In this document: positions 10,025 through 22,793 of the stretch, piece by piece
How positions within the stretch are numbered: the stretch's first letter is position 1
Layout of the letters: every line of letters starts with the position of its first letter
Assembly: GCA_001465935.1 (NCBI GenBank)
Contig: LNKV01000005.1
Location: 1,178,001 to 1,242,000 of the forward strand
Origin: Clarireedia homoeocarpa
Taxonomy: Eukaryota; Ascomycota; Leotiomycetes; Helotiales; Rutstroemiaceae
DNA: 64,000 nt
Reading direction: 5' to 3'
Program-made: the position numbers and the translations under genes
The notes under the pieces: model-generated
The model's input: the letters and a program-made list of their open reading frames with translations, nothing else
What the model was told of the DNA's origin: nothing
Databases searched by the model: none

Positions 10025-11266
10025 ATTTGACTTCAGACTTCTCGGAAAGAAGTGGCTGTGGACGAGAAAGATAGATTGATATAAAGAGTGCGAAGCACAA
10101 GTGTGTAAGGTTCCTGAAGTACAGAAGGAAGAAGAACTAGGAACTATTTATCTATCCTAAGACACTTCAAGCTCTGAAATGCTGCCTTGGGGGGGGGGGA
10201 AAGAAAGATAAGAATAAATGGAAGAATTTTAAGAGAAAAACTCCGTATTTATACCCCCCACACGAACCTCTTATACCCCGCTCACAAATTCTGCAAAAAT
10301 GCGAATTATCTTTCCGCCTACTCACTCGCTCCCAGCATGTAAGTAAGATATTATCTATCCAGCTTCCCAATCCGACACCCATCTAAAAGCTAGTGCTTAT
10401 CAGTTGACGTAATCGGTATGAACATGAACACAAATCTGAACTGCGCTTCGAACTCGGTGTCCCGCTGAAGACAAGGAACTTTGACGAGATAGAATTCGAC
10501 TTGAGGGAGTGAAGTGCGTCTGAATGTGGTTATTTTAGATATTTTCATCATATTAAAGGATCGGTAAAATTGAATAAGCTACACAAACAGATCCGCGAGG
10601 GAAGTAAATCCCCAAATAAAGGTAAAGTGGCACTGAATCGCTCTCGAAATTTCATCAAAATGATTTCGCTAAGAAAAGGGGTTCGCTTGCCGAGGTGCGT
10701 GGAACTCGAAAATTTTTTCTCAAACCTCGATTTCCTGTATTATTTGAGTCAAAGTTGGATGGGAGAGACGTGGGAAATATCTTGTTTGACTTTACTGACT
10801 CATGAGAGACACTATGCATTTGCAATGGATTCCGCTCAACAATCGCTTGCAATCCTTCTGAGATTCCAGCCTTTGTCGCAGCAAAAAGGCGTAGAAGAGA
10901 AATGTCAAGGTAGAATCAGATGAAGTATATTCAACCCTCCAGGCTACTCGCCGACGTTTGATACAACTAGAGAGCATCATCCAATGAATCCATGCGAACG
11001 AACGGCAGAAACGCACCTGTGACATAGATATTTGTCAAAGAAGGTAGAAGGTGAGATAAATGGAAGCACTGCCAAATTGCCTCGAGGAGCACTCATTTAT
11101 CCCACAAACCATATTATACATCGAGTGTTTCTTCGTGGGGATCTATAAAGGTCCCGAATATTGTTCTAGGTATCTCTTTCTATCAACATTATTTCGTAAC
11201 AATACATTCAGTACTATCTGTTAACAGATCAGGAGCTCCCCAGTCACCTACGCTGACGATACTCAG
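10025..11266. other. Intergenic region
   Basis: 1.2 kb between the O-methyltransferase start and the stop of the protoporphyrinogen oxidase gene. It contains an 11-nt G run at 10189-10199. An open frame near 10570-10923 lacks an ATG at its head and shows no family likeness, so I call no gene. Confidence 0.5.
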
Positions 11267-13196
11267 CTATAAACGAGGTTTCTGAACCCACGTTACTGGT
11301 TGCAAAGACTGCTCTAACCCGGTAATATCTCTATTGAGTGAAATGTCGTGAGCTACATCTTTAGCAGCCCGGATGCAATCATTTACCCCAACACCCGCGT
11401 ATGAATTCCCTGCCACAGCCAGTTTACCTCTGTAGGCAAGCATTAGTTCCTGATGAGCCTTTTTCATCCTAAGATTATGGCCCACAGTATACTGTGGTAT
11501 ACAATCCTTTTGTAAAGAGGCGTGTACTGCATCTGGTTGTTGATCGATTTTCAGGTGGCGTTTCAATACCGCTTTCGCCATGGCTGCGCCTTCCTCTTCG
11601 TCAGGATAGCTGTCGAACTCGCTCCACCAGTGCCCGCCCATCATCACGGTAACTTTTGTACCCGGGACCGTGTCTTGACCAATTGTTGCATACGTGTCGA
11701 AAACTACGCCCAGCGCGAATTCGGGGTTTTGGTCGAAAGGAATTGATCTTGGAATGAGATAGCCAAATCCGCGTTCCGGCAGTATATTCTCGTCTCGGTA
11801 ATAGAGATTCACGACCATAACGGTCACAGACTCAATCTTTCCAAGTGATGGGAGCGTATTTTTGGTTCGGGCGAGCGTAGAGAGTTTGTGGCCAGATATG
11901 GTGGATATCGCTTTATAATGGCTGTCTGGTTTGCCATCGGCTGTATGGATCTGGTGTATAATGTTAGCATGAGTGACTGAAAGTAGGTTCAAGGTCAACC
12001 TACCTTGATGCCATCATGCTCTTCATCGAAGGTCACACTCTTTAGCTGATGATTTAGCTTAATCGTAACATTAGGATTGGACCGCAGTGATGACTCTAGG
12101 CCCTCAGAGAGTGTGCTAAGCCCGCCCCGGAATGTGTACACACTCGTGTTCTTCCATCCTGCTATCTCCTCTTCTGTCATTCTGGCTGTCTCTCTCATCA
12201 TTACATCACGGTCTGCAGATGTCATACTTCCGAGTTGAAAATTGAACAATGCGTTAGTAATACTTCCACCTTGCATTTCCAGGTGCCATAGTAAAGGAAT
12301 CATAGTCCGCGCGCTCAGCTTATAGATATCGCCAGCATATATACCATGCAAAACTGCCGAAACCAAGTTGTTTCCTAGATCCGGGCCTCCCAACCTTCTG
12401 TTCAGAAACGAGCCTATGGATTCGTCTACTAAATTCGACGGCCTTGTAGGTCTGGAATATTCAAACTGTGCCTTCCAGATACCCTTGAAAACTGGCTCTT
12501 TGAGCATAGACCACGCAGTCATGTAAAAATCCTGGCCCGGCCCGGGCATGCGCACGAGGTGGTCTGGGTAGTAAATGAAGCGATTTCGAGCCGCGTCGGC
12601 ATTTCTTTGCGTCGCAAGAACTTGGCTGTTAAGATCAAGGTCACGAATCTACCAAAATCGTCAGTCTAACAGCTTCCTGCTCAGTGATATGATCTCACCA
12701 GATTCAGTGTCACCAGTCCTGCAGTAGACATTGGTCTTAATGTCCTAGGCCCTTGCTCAAACACGATTTGTCCGCCGTCAACATTGATATGTTTACTTCG
12801 TAACCAGCCACCCAGTCTGTCACTTCCTTCGTATATCGTAACTTTCTGTTCCGGAAGGAATTGGGTGAGGTAAAATGCCGTAGCCAGGCCTGTAATTCCA
12901 CCACCAAGTACCGCGATATTCGTGTCGGGTTTCGCCAGCGATTTTCTATCATTTATGTGCTTTTCATCGCCGTTCGTCTTGTGTTTACGGATATATACCG
13001 GCTCGCTTTTGATGTATTCTTCCCCGACTTGTTTAACTGACGTTGGCTTGCCGTATGATGATTGGATTCGAGTGGAGGAGCTAAATGCCCTCAAAGGTAA
13101 TCTGATTCGAGGTGATTGCGCATTTTGACATCGCGGGGTACGATAGCATTGCCTAAGTAGGATTACTAGAGCCGACTCTGATACCTGAGGTCTCAT
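11267..13196 (-). CDS. HEM14: Protoporphyrinogen oxidase (heme biosynthesis)
   Basis: FAD enzyme on the inner mitochondrial membrane that oxidises protoporphyrinogen IX to protoporphyrin IX, the penultimate heme step. Three exons, 12699..13196, 12004..12648 and 11267..11950, with introns of 50 and 53 nt, give 608 aa. The N-terminus is arginine-rich and lacks acidic clusters, as in a mitochondrial presequence (residues about 1-45). The dinucleotide-binding motif is NIAVLGGGITGLATAFYL (about 93-110) followed by YEGSDRLGGW. FEQGPRTLRP and, at the C-terminus, GKLAVAGNSYAGVGVNDCI are family signatures. Length fits other fungal enzymes with a long leader. All exon joints are in frame and each intron has canonical ends. 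Confidence 0.95.
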
Positions 13197-13880
13197 TGCC
13201 TCGATTGATTATTGCAGTAAAGCGTGGTATATGAAGTTGATTTCCCAAGAATATTTTGTGCTTCTGGTAAGGTAAACCTCGACGACTTTCGCTTACCACG
13301 ATGCAATCAGTTCATGAGATAATGGACTAGTTATCTGCCCCGCCCGGCCCTTTAACATCAACATAATTATAACCGCACATTGAGCAAGGCTTTGCCTATT
13401 AGTTGGACATCCAAAGGCACTTTGAGAGGACGGAGGCAGATGGCGGAGAAGTATCCTATATCCCATTTCCCATATCTCATTGCCGCCGGAACTCGATCGT
13501 AAGAGGCCGGCTTTCGGTGCAGACAGAATCAATCGTCTTTGCTAAGCTTCCATCAAGCTCTCGAGCTCCAGCTCCAGCTCCAGCTCTAGAGCTTGGGCCA
13601 CCACACGCGTATTTACATCACCAAATCAGGACAGGGCAAAATCAGTTTCGTGGTTTAGCCAACCCCAAAGACTTTTTCTTTGGAGCGCCATGGGACATAA
13701 AATCCATTCTACATACTAACAACTTTCTGCTCTTTCCCACTGAGAATCCCCGTTGATTCATTATTGAGGCTCCAGCCAAGTGATATCCGAAAATCAACAA
13801 ACAACCATCTGCCAAAACGCCAGATTATCATCCTTCTCCCACGCCATATACTGTTGTACATTTTCCCACAATCCTTCCAC
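13197..13880. other. Intergenic region between HEM14 and the Nab2-type gene
   Basis: 684 bp holding the HEM14 promoter and the 3' UTR of the next gene. Its one structural feature is the inverted repeat at 13554-13595. Confidence 0.6.
13554..13595. repeat. Inverted repeat with 14-bp arms around CCAGCT repeats
   Basis: Left arm CAAGCTCTCGAGCT (13554-13567) pairs with right arm AGCTCTAGAGCTTG (13582-13595) with one mismatch. The 14-nt loop is made of CCAGCT units. It could fold as a hairpin in the 3' UTR of the Nab2-type gene or as a promoter element of HEM14. Confidence 0.8.
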
Positions 13881-15476
13881 CTATGTAGCAATTTCCGTAT
13901 TCCCGTTCGACTCCGTGTTTGCATCTACTGCCCCAGGCACAATCAATTCCTCTTGTTCCTCCTCATCCACAAACTTCCTCTCGCTGACGTGCTGCTTGCC
14001 ACCGTCCGCGACCCACACCTTATCGTCATATTTTCCTCTCTTCTGGCCTTCTTCGTGTTTGAATGAACATGTCGGATTTAAACAAGGATTGAACTTGCAT
14101 GGTATTTTAACATGAGTGAATTTGCAGTCTGGAGTTGTGCAGTCCGCGCCATTTCGACATAATGGCATTGTGGGATGGCGGAAGGGACATTTGGCATTTG
14201 TGCAATTCGGGAAATACTTGCAGTCCTGCTCGACGTGATGCGCAATCTTTTTGGCAGGAGATGGGTGTCGTCCAACACATTTTCTGTTCTTACAAGCCAC
14301 ACCAAATGAGCAATCATCACTAACATCTATAGCAGTTCCGGGAGGAGCTGCCGGTGATTGATGTGCAAACTTGCAGTCTTTGTTCGTGCAGGCCAGATTA
14401 TATTTGCATGGTGTGTCGGGTGAAAGGTTGTTGACCTTGTCTTGAGAAGACATCTCAACATCCATTGAGGTATCTTCCGAAGGTTGTGCGTGGTGCTCCC
14501 CAAACTTTCCATTTTGACGCTTCTGAAAGCCATTATTTTGTGCTCGATTTGGCTGCTGCATCCGTTCGTGTAATGGTCTGCCCTGACCCTGGCGGGCTGG
14601 AAATCCTGATCCCATGCCGTTTCCAATTCCTCCTTGCGCCATCATCTGCTGTTGTTGCGGAGTAAACATTTGCGCCATCATCCTTGATTGCTGCTCAAGC
14701 ATAGCGTATAGCTCGAGTTGTTGTTGAGGGGTCATGCCCATGACGTTTTGCGCGACTCCTGATTGCATTGACATACCAGGCATTCCACCATTTCCACGTC
14801 CATTTTGCATTCGCGACGCTCCACGGATATTGACCGATGCACGTGGTCCCGTTGGAGGTCCTCTAGCATGTGAGTTTATCCTTTCATGTCCAGATTGAGG
14901 TCGAACTCTATGTAAAGAGGCATCGGGCGTCCGATCCATAGCCTTTGTCAAATGATTTAGCATGCGCTTGTCTCGTGGACGAGTGATGCCGCCACTTCCA
15001 TTTCTCATCGATTTTGGACCTGTCGGTCTGCACATAGTTAGTAGCTACCCACCAAGAAGAATTCTGGATTTTAGAGAGTTCACATACACATTGAGATCTG
15101 GAGTTTCTGAAGCATCACCCATGTCCGCATCCTGCTGTCCGTTCGACCCTTCATGCTGTGTCTGCCCAGCCTCTGCTCCAGCTATAGATAAGGCCCCTCC
15201 ACTGCCCTGAGAGCTGAGCGCACCAACTTGTTCAAACAGCCATCGCGAAAAATCTCTTGCTCCTGGGTCGTCATCACCAAGGTTTAACAGGTCGCCGGAA
15301 AGTTCTGCAGCAATCTGTTCCTGTGTCTTCCCATTCACCAGCATGAGGATAATGTATTCAGAAAGAGCCGAGTCATCTGCGCCGCCTGTACTCCAGCCTA
15401 CTTCGACAAGTTTCGGTTGTATTGAAGCATTAAGCGCATGCGCCAAAGGAGAATCAAGCACAACTTCGACCGACAT
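13881..15476 (-). CDS. NAB2: Nab2-type CCCH zinc-finger poly(A) RNA-binding protein
   Basis: Nuclear protein that binds poly(A) tails and helps control tail length and mRNA export. Exon 1 is 15088..15476 and exon 2 is 13881..15027; the 60-nt intron carries a TACTAAC branch site. The product is 511 aa. The N-terminus (EVGWSTGGADDSALSEYIILML and GKTQEQIAAEL) matches the Nab2 N-terminal fold. The middle is Met/Gln-rich. Tandem CCCH fingers follow: CKYNLACTNKDCKFAH, CSFGVACKNRKCVGRH, CKYFPNCTNAKCPFRH, CRNGADCTTPDCKFTH and CKFNPCLNPTCSFKH. The Cx5Cx4-6Cx3H spacing is that of Nab2/ZC3H14. The acidic tail ends NGNTEIAT. The donor was chosen at GTATGT two bases into the GTGTATGT string because only this keeps the frame. 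Confidence 0.93.
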
Positions 15477-17039
15477 GGTTGAGATGGGTGGATTTATTTG
15501 TTCGTGTGAGAGAAAGTACCTGGTTTCTGCAGGAAGCCGATCGAAGTTTGCAGTCGGAACCTATGTGGTATTCCTGCTAAATGAAAGGAGACAAGATATA
15601 GTCTGGTTCGATATAATGATCGGGAATTGGTGTTTGTTGTGGTATATTGAAAGATTGATGGGCTTGATAGAACAAAGGCGTATGAAAGACCAGGAAAGAT
15701 GTAGATTGTTTGCCTGAGGGTGACGGGTATTGAAATCCGTTGTGCCGCATGAGGCTTAGCACTAGTGGCTGATAAATGCGCTTAGATGTGGCTGGTGGAT
15801 CATTCGAGATTTCTGATGGTCTTCTAGGGATGATTACTAAGGAGATCTGACAGAAAATGAGCACATGGATGACGATGCGCGGTTGATAATGTAACAACTG
15901 CATATGGACTGTATATCAAAATCCTCACGCCTGTAAAATTATTCACCCCGAATATAATCAGCTGTATTCTTGAAGATATAGCATCACTTTAATCTAGGTT
16001 ACATGAATTATTCGAGACAACTACCTGTAGAACTTGCGACTAGTACAGCATGATGCCTATCCCAACCTCAAAGGCCAATTGTCTAGGCAGAGTTGAATAT
16101 ACCTTCACTACCCTTATGACTACTTCATCATTGCTCGTTGCAGCGACTAAAATATATTCTGACTTTGTTATCGCTCGCCTGGGATATTGAAGGTATGTAG
16201 CCGATGCTGAATGCTGCTGTCCTATCCTGATGGCCATGATCTCATTAGAACGGGAAACCCACCTTCAACATTCATATGAGAATGAGCAGTCCCAATGAGC
16301 CTCGGTGAGATATCCACATACCACTTGCTGACTTGGGTCCGTTCTCGAGGCTCAGTTACCCGTTCATCTCCCCGTCCGCCGGACCAAAGCTCATTGAGTA
16401 ACCACCCAAAGACATATGGCGTAGGGGATTTCTTACGGCCCTCCTTTTTGTCTCATACAGGGGATTTAATTCAGCCTTTCACAGTCAAATCCTTTCCTTG
16501 TAATACGATCTCTTATCCACCCCGGCTCGATGGTGAGCTGACCAAGGCGACAGATCAAGCCTTTTTCATGAAGGCACTGATCTGTCATCGGCTTGCACTT
16601 GTCCCTGTGCCCTACTAGGTTGCATGTCTCAATCTACCCCGCTCCTCATAACGCCACCTTCTTCAGTGTGCACGAGACTTATGTCTAGAAGTTCGATCGA
16701 GGACTGAAAATGGGTAGTTGCAGAGGGGTGACGTGATGCGAGTGATAGACTTAAGTATTGATTGAGCAAGGTCTATCGGATTGCAACATGTTCTTGAAGC
16801 TGTGGCCAGATAATAAATATGACTGATGAGATTAAGGTGGGAGGGAGTCGTCCTCGTAGCAATTGCCGATTCCCCCTCGATACTGCTTAGTATAAAACCT
16901 TATAACATGAGTCGTACGGCTGTAGACGGCAGACTTATATCATTTTGATGATGAACGCTCCGAGGGATTTCTGCCGTACTCACTTTCATCGGCAACTCAC
17001 TGGAATCTGGAATTGCATTAATTTATGAAGGTTTTTCCT

Positions 17040-17320
17040 TACGAAGTAAAAGGTTGTACCTCCGTAGTGAAGCAACCGTCCGAATCGTAAATGGGCGCGG
17101 AGACGCCGGGGTCGTGGCCAAATTGCATGTCTTGGGACCTGACCAGCTTCTACTTTGTAGTTGACCGCTACCCCAGGACAAGGACCGGTACTTCGTATCT
17201 AACCGTTTCTTAAAGGTTTCTTTTGAGTTCACGAAAGCTGGCGATACCAAGTGTTGAGGAGCGGTAGATTTTGCTGTCTCGCTGTCAGCGCTTCGTGTAC
17301 CGTACAGAGTATACTTCGTA
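17040..17320. promoter_or_regulatory. Three copies of the 9-mer TACTTCGTA upstream of the hexosaminidase gene
   Basis: Exact matches, counting both strands, at 17040-17048, 17189-17197 and 17312-17320. The same 9-mer occurs three more times near 32.6-33.6 kb. Whether it is a protein-binding site or part of a dispersed repeat is not known. Confidence 0.4.
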
Positions 17321-17371
17321 GCACCGTTAGTATTCCAGCAACCTCCTATCCCAACAGTTGGTTGTTAGACG

Positions 17372-17399
17372 GTTGTCAGTTGTCAGTTGCCAGTTGCCA
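17372..17399. repeat. Heptamer tandem repeat (GTTGTCA/GTTGCCA, 4 units)
   Basis: Units GTTGTCA, GTTGTCA, GTTGCCA, GTTGCCA. On the other strand these read ACTGACA/ACTGGCA, related to the ACTGGTG array at 33555-33596. Confidence 0.85.
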
Positions 17400-18494
17400 G
17401 CCACCCGTGCGACCCAAGTAGATACCCGTAAGACCCGATCATCAGCCTTACATTGCATTGCTTATGTTCTAATTTGTACCTCAAACGAATCCGCCTCCAT
17501 TCATTCATCCTATCACACCTCAATTAGTTGTTCTGAGCTCTTGGAGCCCCTTCACGCCGCTTAACAAGATTGGGGTGAACCACCGAGCTGGGATGTCGCA
17601 TCTGCTTTTAGGAATGGTTGCATCCATTGCATCCAGTCTCCAGAGAGGAACGGGGAACGGAGGACTGCATAATGCCGAGTATGTAAGCAAATTTGGGGTC
17701 GCAAACAGGTCAAGCTCACCGAGAAAAGTCTATCACAATCGGTACCAGGGGCTGGCCCACCTGCCCACCTGCCCCCCTTTCCACCTTTCCCCTCTCAATC
17801 AACATCTAGACGATCATCTAGACGATCCACTCCTCATCACCGCATAGCGATACGACCGAAGGCGTCGCGATAACAAGTCGAATGCGCTTCAGAGGCTTAC
17901 CCGCAGCCATTTACCACCACCAACGTACATCTAACTACCTCAGAGCCGCGCCGCCCAGTTGTTCTGAGCCTTTTGCGGTAACGTTACGTACATCCGTACT
18001 GTCATTCGACGTATCCGCACCGCAGCGACGATTGTTGCTATAAAGAGTTAAAACAAAGTGGAACAGTAACTTTTGGCAAGCTGCATAATTATATTATCAT
18101 CACCCTTTGGTTTGCAGCCCGCAGAAGGCAAAGGTTACCGAAAGTCAAATATGCCTGGACCTTGCAACCATTAATCTTGTTGCTAGCAACGAACGCTATT
18201 CTGAGCAATGCGCAGCCACCCAAGCCTTCCTGGTTCATATTCCTACGGCACTCCTGAATCACTGTGAAATTTACACACAGGAACAGAATCTCTTTTATGA
18301 CTGTGCCACCGGCCTGTTAGATGATTCACTGGGTTATTCACTGGATTAGTCGGCCGATTTTGTGAATGTTTATTTGTGCTGCGGAAATATATAGTTCTAG
18401 CTCTACCCTCCACCTGTATCTCTTTTTCTCCCCCAACCCCCCTACCTTACTTTCGTTACATCGAACACTCATATTCGGTTGAGGATTTTTCAAT

Positions 18495-20347
18495 ATGCGT
18501 TCCTCTGCCTTTCTAGTCTCTTCTTTAATTTCTTCTGCTTTGGCATTATGGCCTCAGCCTGTTTCTTATACTCATGGTAACGATGTCTTGTGGTTGGCTG
18601 AGAATGTTAAGATCACCTATAATGGTGGAAGCGTATGGTGGCATCCCCAATTTTTTAATGGTTATGAAAATACTGAGAAATTGTTCGGTGAACAGATTAC
18701 AGGTTATTCCTTTGGCGGTGGTAACTCATCCGGAACCACAAGCAAATCTATTGTGACCGATGGCATAACTCGAGCGATGCAAACCATCTTCAAGCAAGGC
18801 CTTGTACCATGGAAGCTGATCCCACGAAATGAGCTTTCGAGCTTTGAGCCATCGCTCAACAGCTCGAAGAACTACATCACCAGCCTCGCCATCACCCAGA
18901 CTGGAACAGAAAACTCCACCTCATTCAAGCCTGCGGATGGTCAGGTGGATGAGTCTTATAATCTTACGATCACAGCTAATGGTCAAGCTTCCATCACTTC
19001 ACCATCTGCATATGGTATCCTTCATGGTCTATCATCTTTTGTTCAGCTCTTCTATCTGCATTCCACGAAGGGAGCTGGTACTTACACCAATCTGGTACCA
19101 GTCGAGATCTCAGATGCCCCGAAGTTCGCCCATCGAGGATTGAATATGGATGTAGCCCGAAATTGGTATCCCGTGGAAAGCATCATGAAGACCATCGACG
19201 CTCTTGCATTCAACAAATTCAACCGTCTGCATCTCCACATAACTGATGCCCAGTCCTGGCCTCTGGAGATTCCAGCTATTCCTGAATTAGCAGCTAAGGG
19301 TGCTTACATGACGGGTTTATCCTACTCCCCAGCAGACATCAAATTCCTTCAACAGTATGCTCAGGCTCGTGGCATTGAAGTTGTTATCGAAATTGATATG
19401 CCGGGGCATACAACTTCAATCGGACTGGCATTCCCAGAACTCATGGCCGCTTACAACGCCGTGCCGTGGGACACTTATTGTGCTGAGCCACCGTGTGGAT
19501 CCCTTCAACTCAACAATCCCGCTGTGGGTGATTTCCTGCAGAAGCTTTTTGCAGATCTGCTCCCTCGAGTCTCACCATATTCGTCATACTTTCACACTGG
19601 TGGGGATGAACTTAATGTTAATGCTTATTTATTGGACCCAACTGTCACGTCGAACGATAGTGCAGTTATCAAACCTCTGTTACAGAAATTCGTGGATAGA
19701 AACCACGATCAAATCCGAGCTGCTGGACTTACACCAGTTGTCTGGGAGGAGATGATCACCACATGGAATCTCACTCTTGGTTCGGACGTACTTGTCCAAA
19801 CATGGCTTAGTGATGAGTCTGTGGCTCAAGTTGTCAATGGTGGCCACAAAGCCATCGCTGGTAATTACAACTTCTGGGTAAGTTTTTATTTTGGTTGTAC
19901 GAAACAAACTTACTGACCGAAATTTAGTACCTTGACTGTGGCAAAGGCCAATGGCTTGATTTCACACCTGGGAAATCTTTCCAAACGTACTACCCTTTCG
20001 CTGATTATTGTTCACCTATGAAGAATTGGCGCCTAGTCTACTCGTATGATCCTTTGGCCGGTGTCCCAGCCAACGCAACCCATTTGGTAGTTGGTGGCGA
20101 GGTGCACATCTGGTCCGAGCAGACCGACTATGTCAACATTGACGACATGGTCTGGCCAAGAGCAAGCGCTGCGGGAGAAGTGCTGTGGTCTGGAGCGAAG
20201 GATGCTTCGGGTCAAAACCGAAGTCAGCTTGAAGCCAGCCCAAGACTGGCAGAAATGAGAGAGCGCATGGTGCTCAAGGGAGTTAATGCCGGACCTGTAC
20301 AGATGATATTCTGCACCCAAAGCAACGCTACGGAATGCTCGTTGTGA
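18495..20347 (+). CDS. Secreted beta-N-acetylhexosaminidase (GH20)
   Basis: Releases terminal N-acetylglucosamine from chitin oligomers and glycans; likely secreted for wall turnover or nutrition. Exons are 18495..19877 and 19928..20347 with a 50-nt intron, giving 600 aa. The signal peptide is MRSSAFLVSSLISSALA, followed by the N-terminal GH20b region (LWPQPVSYTHG). The barrel carries HRGLNMDVARNWYPV, KFNRLHLHITDAQSWPL, EIDMPGHT and the catalytic pair D371-E372 in HTGGDELN, the aspartate assisting the acetamido group and the glutamate acting as acid. VVWEEM and EVHIWSEQTD close the active site. Length and order match fungal secreted hexosaminidases. Two distinct ends of the intron keep the NFW-YLDC junction intact. 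Confidence 0.95.
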
Positions 20348-21073
20348 TCGACACCAAGGCATCGGTGCGGGGATGGATTGCATATGCGATTTAATGGTAG
20401 TTCTACGAGGAGTTTGGACATCGGGCATTTTACACCTTGCATTTACACCAACCCATTTATCATACTATCTTCTGTTTTGTACATAGTTTCCCTGTCGCGC
20501 GATCATGCAATGTTATATGCAGTGACACCCTCGCGCGCAATCTGAGTGATCTTTTGTTCTCCGAAACGCCGTTCTTGAATTCCATGGTAGTAGTACGGAA
20601 GTACAGTGACAGCATTGAGAGACATTGCTGGCATTCGGAGCCAGTTTATCGTTCCGGGCCGTTTCTCTATCGTCAGCGTCCAAGGCTTGGTGCCGTCATG
20701 ACTGTGTTTTCACATGTGAGTCCTCGGCCGAGATTCTTCAGCATCCTATCAGTCAAGTACCTGGATTGAATGCACCATACAGAGTTGCGGAAAGCGACAA
20801 CATCCATCACACTGCAATTACTCCGCTTCCCCCAGGATTCCATTTGAACATTTCCCCACAAAATGTCGGAGCTTGGAACTTGCGACATGGCATAATTGTT
20901 TGCCCGAGTGCTCGAAGCCCCGCAAACATACGAGTATAATAACAAAGGCCTTCTATTCTGCCGCCATGTTAGTGAAAGAGGATTCATTAGCTTTTGCTGA
21001 TATAAGGAGCTGGCCTGGCTGACGTCGACCGTCTCCTGGAACCTTTATTTGCGTATTCCTTCCAAGCTGCAAA
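20348..21073. other. Intergenic region
   Basis: 726 bp holding the hexosaminidase 3' UTR and the P450 promoter. Nothing else is recognised. Confidence 0.5.
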
Positions 21074-22793
21074 ATGTTGGAAGCAATTTCTGCCAAATCC
21101 CTCATCGGCGCATTTGCCGTTATCTTCATTTTGTTGAAGGCAACTCAATACATTCAGAAGGAACTCAAAATCAGATCCCTTGGTGGCCATGCCAGCAGAG
21201 TAAGAACATATCTTCCTCTTGGTAAGCTTCTCTAAATCATCATCTACCATTGAATCGGCGCATGCTGATTTCTCGCAGACATCGACTTTATTGCAAACTC
21301 CGTCAGCCTAGCAAGACAAAATAAAAACCTTGAGGCATGGAGAGAATTTTTCACTCATGGCAAAGGTTATACGGTTGAGGCCAAACCAGGTGGCTTGCGC
21401 TGCATCTTCACGGCCGAACCCGAAAATATCAAAGCTATTCTTGCGACTCAATTCACGGATTATGGGAAGGGCAAACCGTTTCATGAAGACTGGAAGGATT
21501 TCCTTGGCGATAGTATCTTCACGACTGATCTAGACCAATGGCACGATTCCCGGCAATTGATTCGTCCACAGTTTATAAAGGATCGCGTTAGCGATTTGGA
21601 TGTTTTCGAAAGACATGTGCAGATTTTGATACGTAAAATCAAGGAGGAGGGCAAAAAGTGGGATGGCACTCAGGGTGGGGAAATTGATGTTAGTGATTTG
21701 TTCTTCCGGTATACTCTCGATGCGGCTACGGATTTCTTGCTTGGAAGAAGTGTGGATTCTTTGGAGATACCAGCAGGCCAATTCGCAGACGCGTTTGGCG
21801 AGGTCCAGAGAGTGCAGAGCCTTATTGCTCGAGCTGGGTTCGTTGCTTTATTTTTCCCATTGCGCATGGAACAATATACTAACTGTAAACATAGACCATT
21901 GAACAAATTGGTTCCGAGAAAATCATTCTATCAAGGATTAGATGTCATCAATCAATTCGTGAACCCGTTCATAGATGAAGCGCTTCAGCTCTCTCCCGAT
22001 GAGCTAGCTACCAAAACCAAGACAGAGGAGGGCTATACTTTTCTTCATGCCATAGCTTCCTATACCCGCGACAGAAAAATGCTTCGTGATCAACTCGTCG
22101 CTGTCCTACTTGCTGGTCGGGATACCACTGCCGCTACTCTCTCATGGACTTTTTACGAATTAGCTCGTCATCCTGAGGTATTCCAGAAACTCCGCGAAGA
22201 AATCATCGCCAAGGTCGGTTTGGAAGAAGCACCTACTTATCAGCATCTAAAAGACATGAAATATCTCCAGGTATGAATGCCAATTCTTCAGATAAAAATT
22301 TTACTAACAAAATCAGAACACCATGCACGAAACCCTCCGTCTCTACCCCGCTGTTCCCTTCAACGTGCGCCTTGCTCTCCGAGACACCACACTCCCCACA
22401 GGCGGTGGACCTGATGGTCTCTCACCAATCGGTATACTCAAAGATACTCCGATCGGATATTCTACCATCGTGATGCAACGCCGCAAAGATCTCACACCAA
22501 ATGTCAACTCCTTTGATCCTGACCGCTGGAACACATGGCAGCCAAAACCATGGCAATACATTCCCTTCAACGGCGGTCCAAGAATCTGCATCGGGCAGCA
22601 ATTCGCATTGACGGAGATGGCCTATACGATTGTGAGGCTGTTGCAGTCATTTGAGGGATTGGACGGCTTCATGGAGGCTGTGGATGGAGGGAAACCGTCG
22701 TTGAAGGCGGATATTGTTTTGCAGCCTGGACAGGGAGTAAGAGTGGGATTTTTGGAGAGAAGACAAGTCCAGAGTGAGAAGATAAGCGTGTAG
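21074..22793 (+). CDS. CYP52-type cytochrome P450 (fatty-acid/alkane hydroxylase-like)
   Basis: Membrane-anchored monooxygenase; the family hydroxylates n-alkanes and fatty acids at the omega end in the ER. Exons are 21074..21221, 21279..21837, 21895..22270 and 22317..22793, total 519 aa. The N-terminal anchor is about residues 5-22. Landmarks: I-helix AGRDTTAATLSW, ExxR in HETLRLYP, PERF-like DPDRWNTW, and heme loop FNGGPRICIGQQFAL with Cys452. The second intron (57 nt, donor GTTCGT, TACTAAC branch site) is in frame and has no stop; removing it restores IARAG-PLNKLVPRKSF, which is how the family reads. A model that keeps it adds 19 residues. The exact CYP subfamily number and substrate cannot be set from here. 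Confidence 0.92.

Larger units (their letters stand above)
15477..18494. other. Long divergent intergenic region (3.0 kb)
   Basis: Between the Nab2-type gene and the hexosaminidase gene, which point away from each other. I found no ORF with family likeness. It holds three copies of TACTTCGTA or its complement (17040-17048, 17189-17197, 17312-17320), a heptamer array (17372-17399) and a direct repeat of ATCTAGACGATC near 17806-17829. Confidence 0.6.

Noticed and set aside
10570..10923. 117-codon open frame
   Set aside because: It has no ATG at its head, no splice continuation and no recognisable motif.
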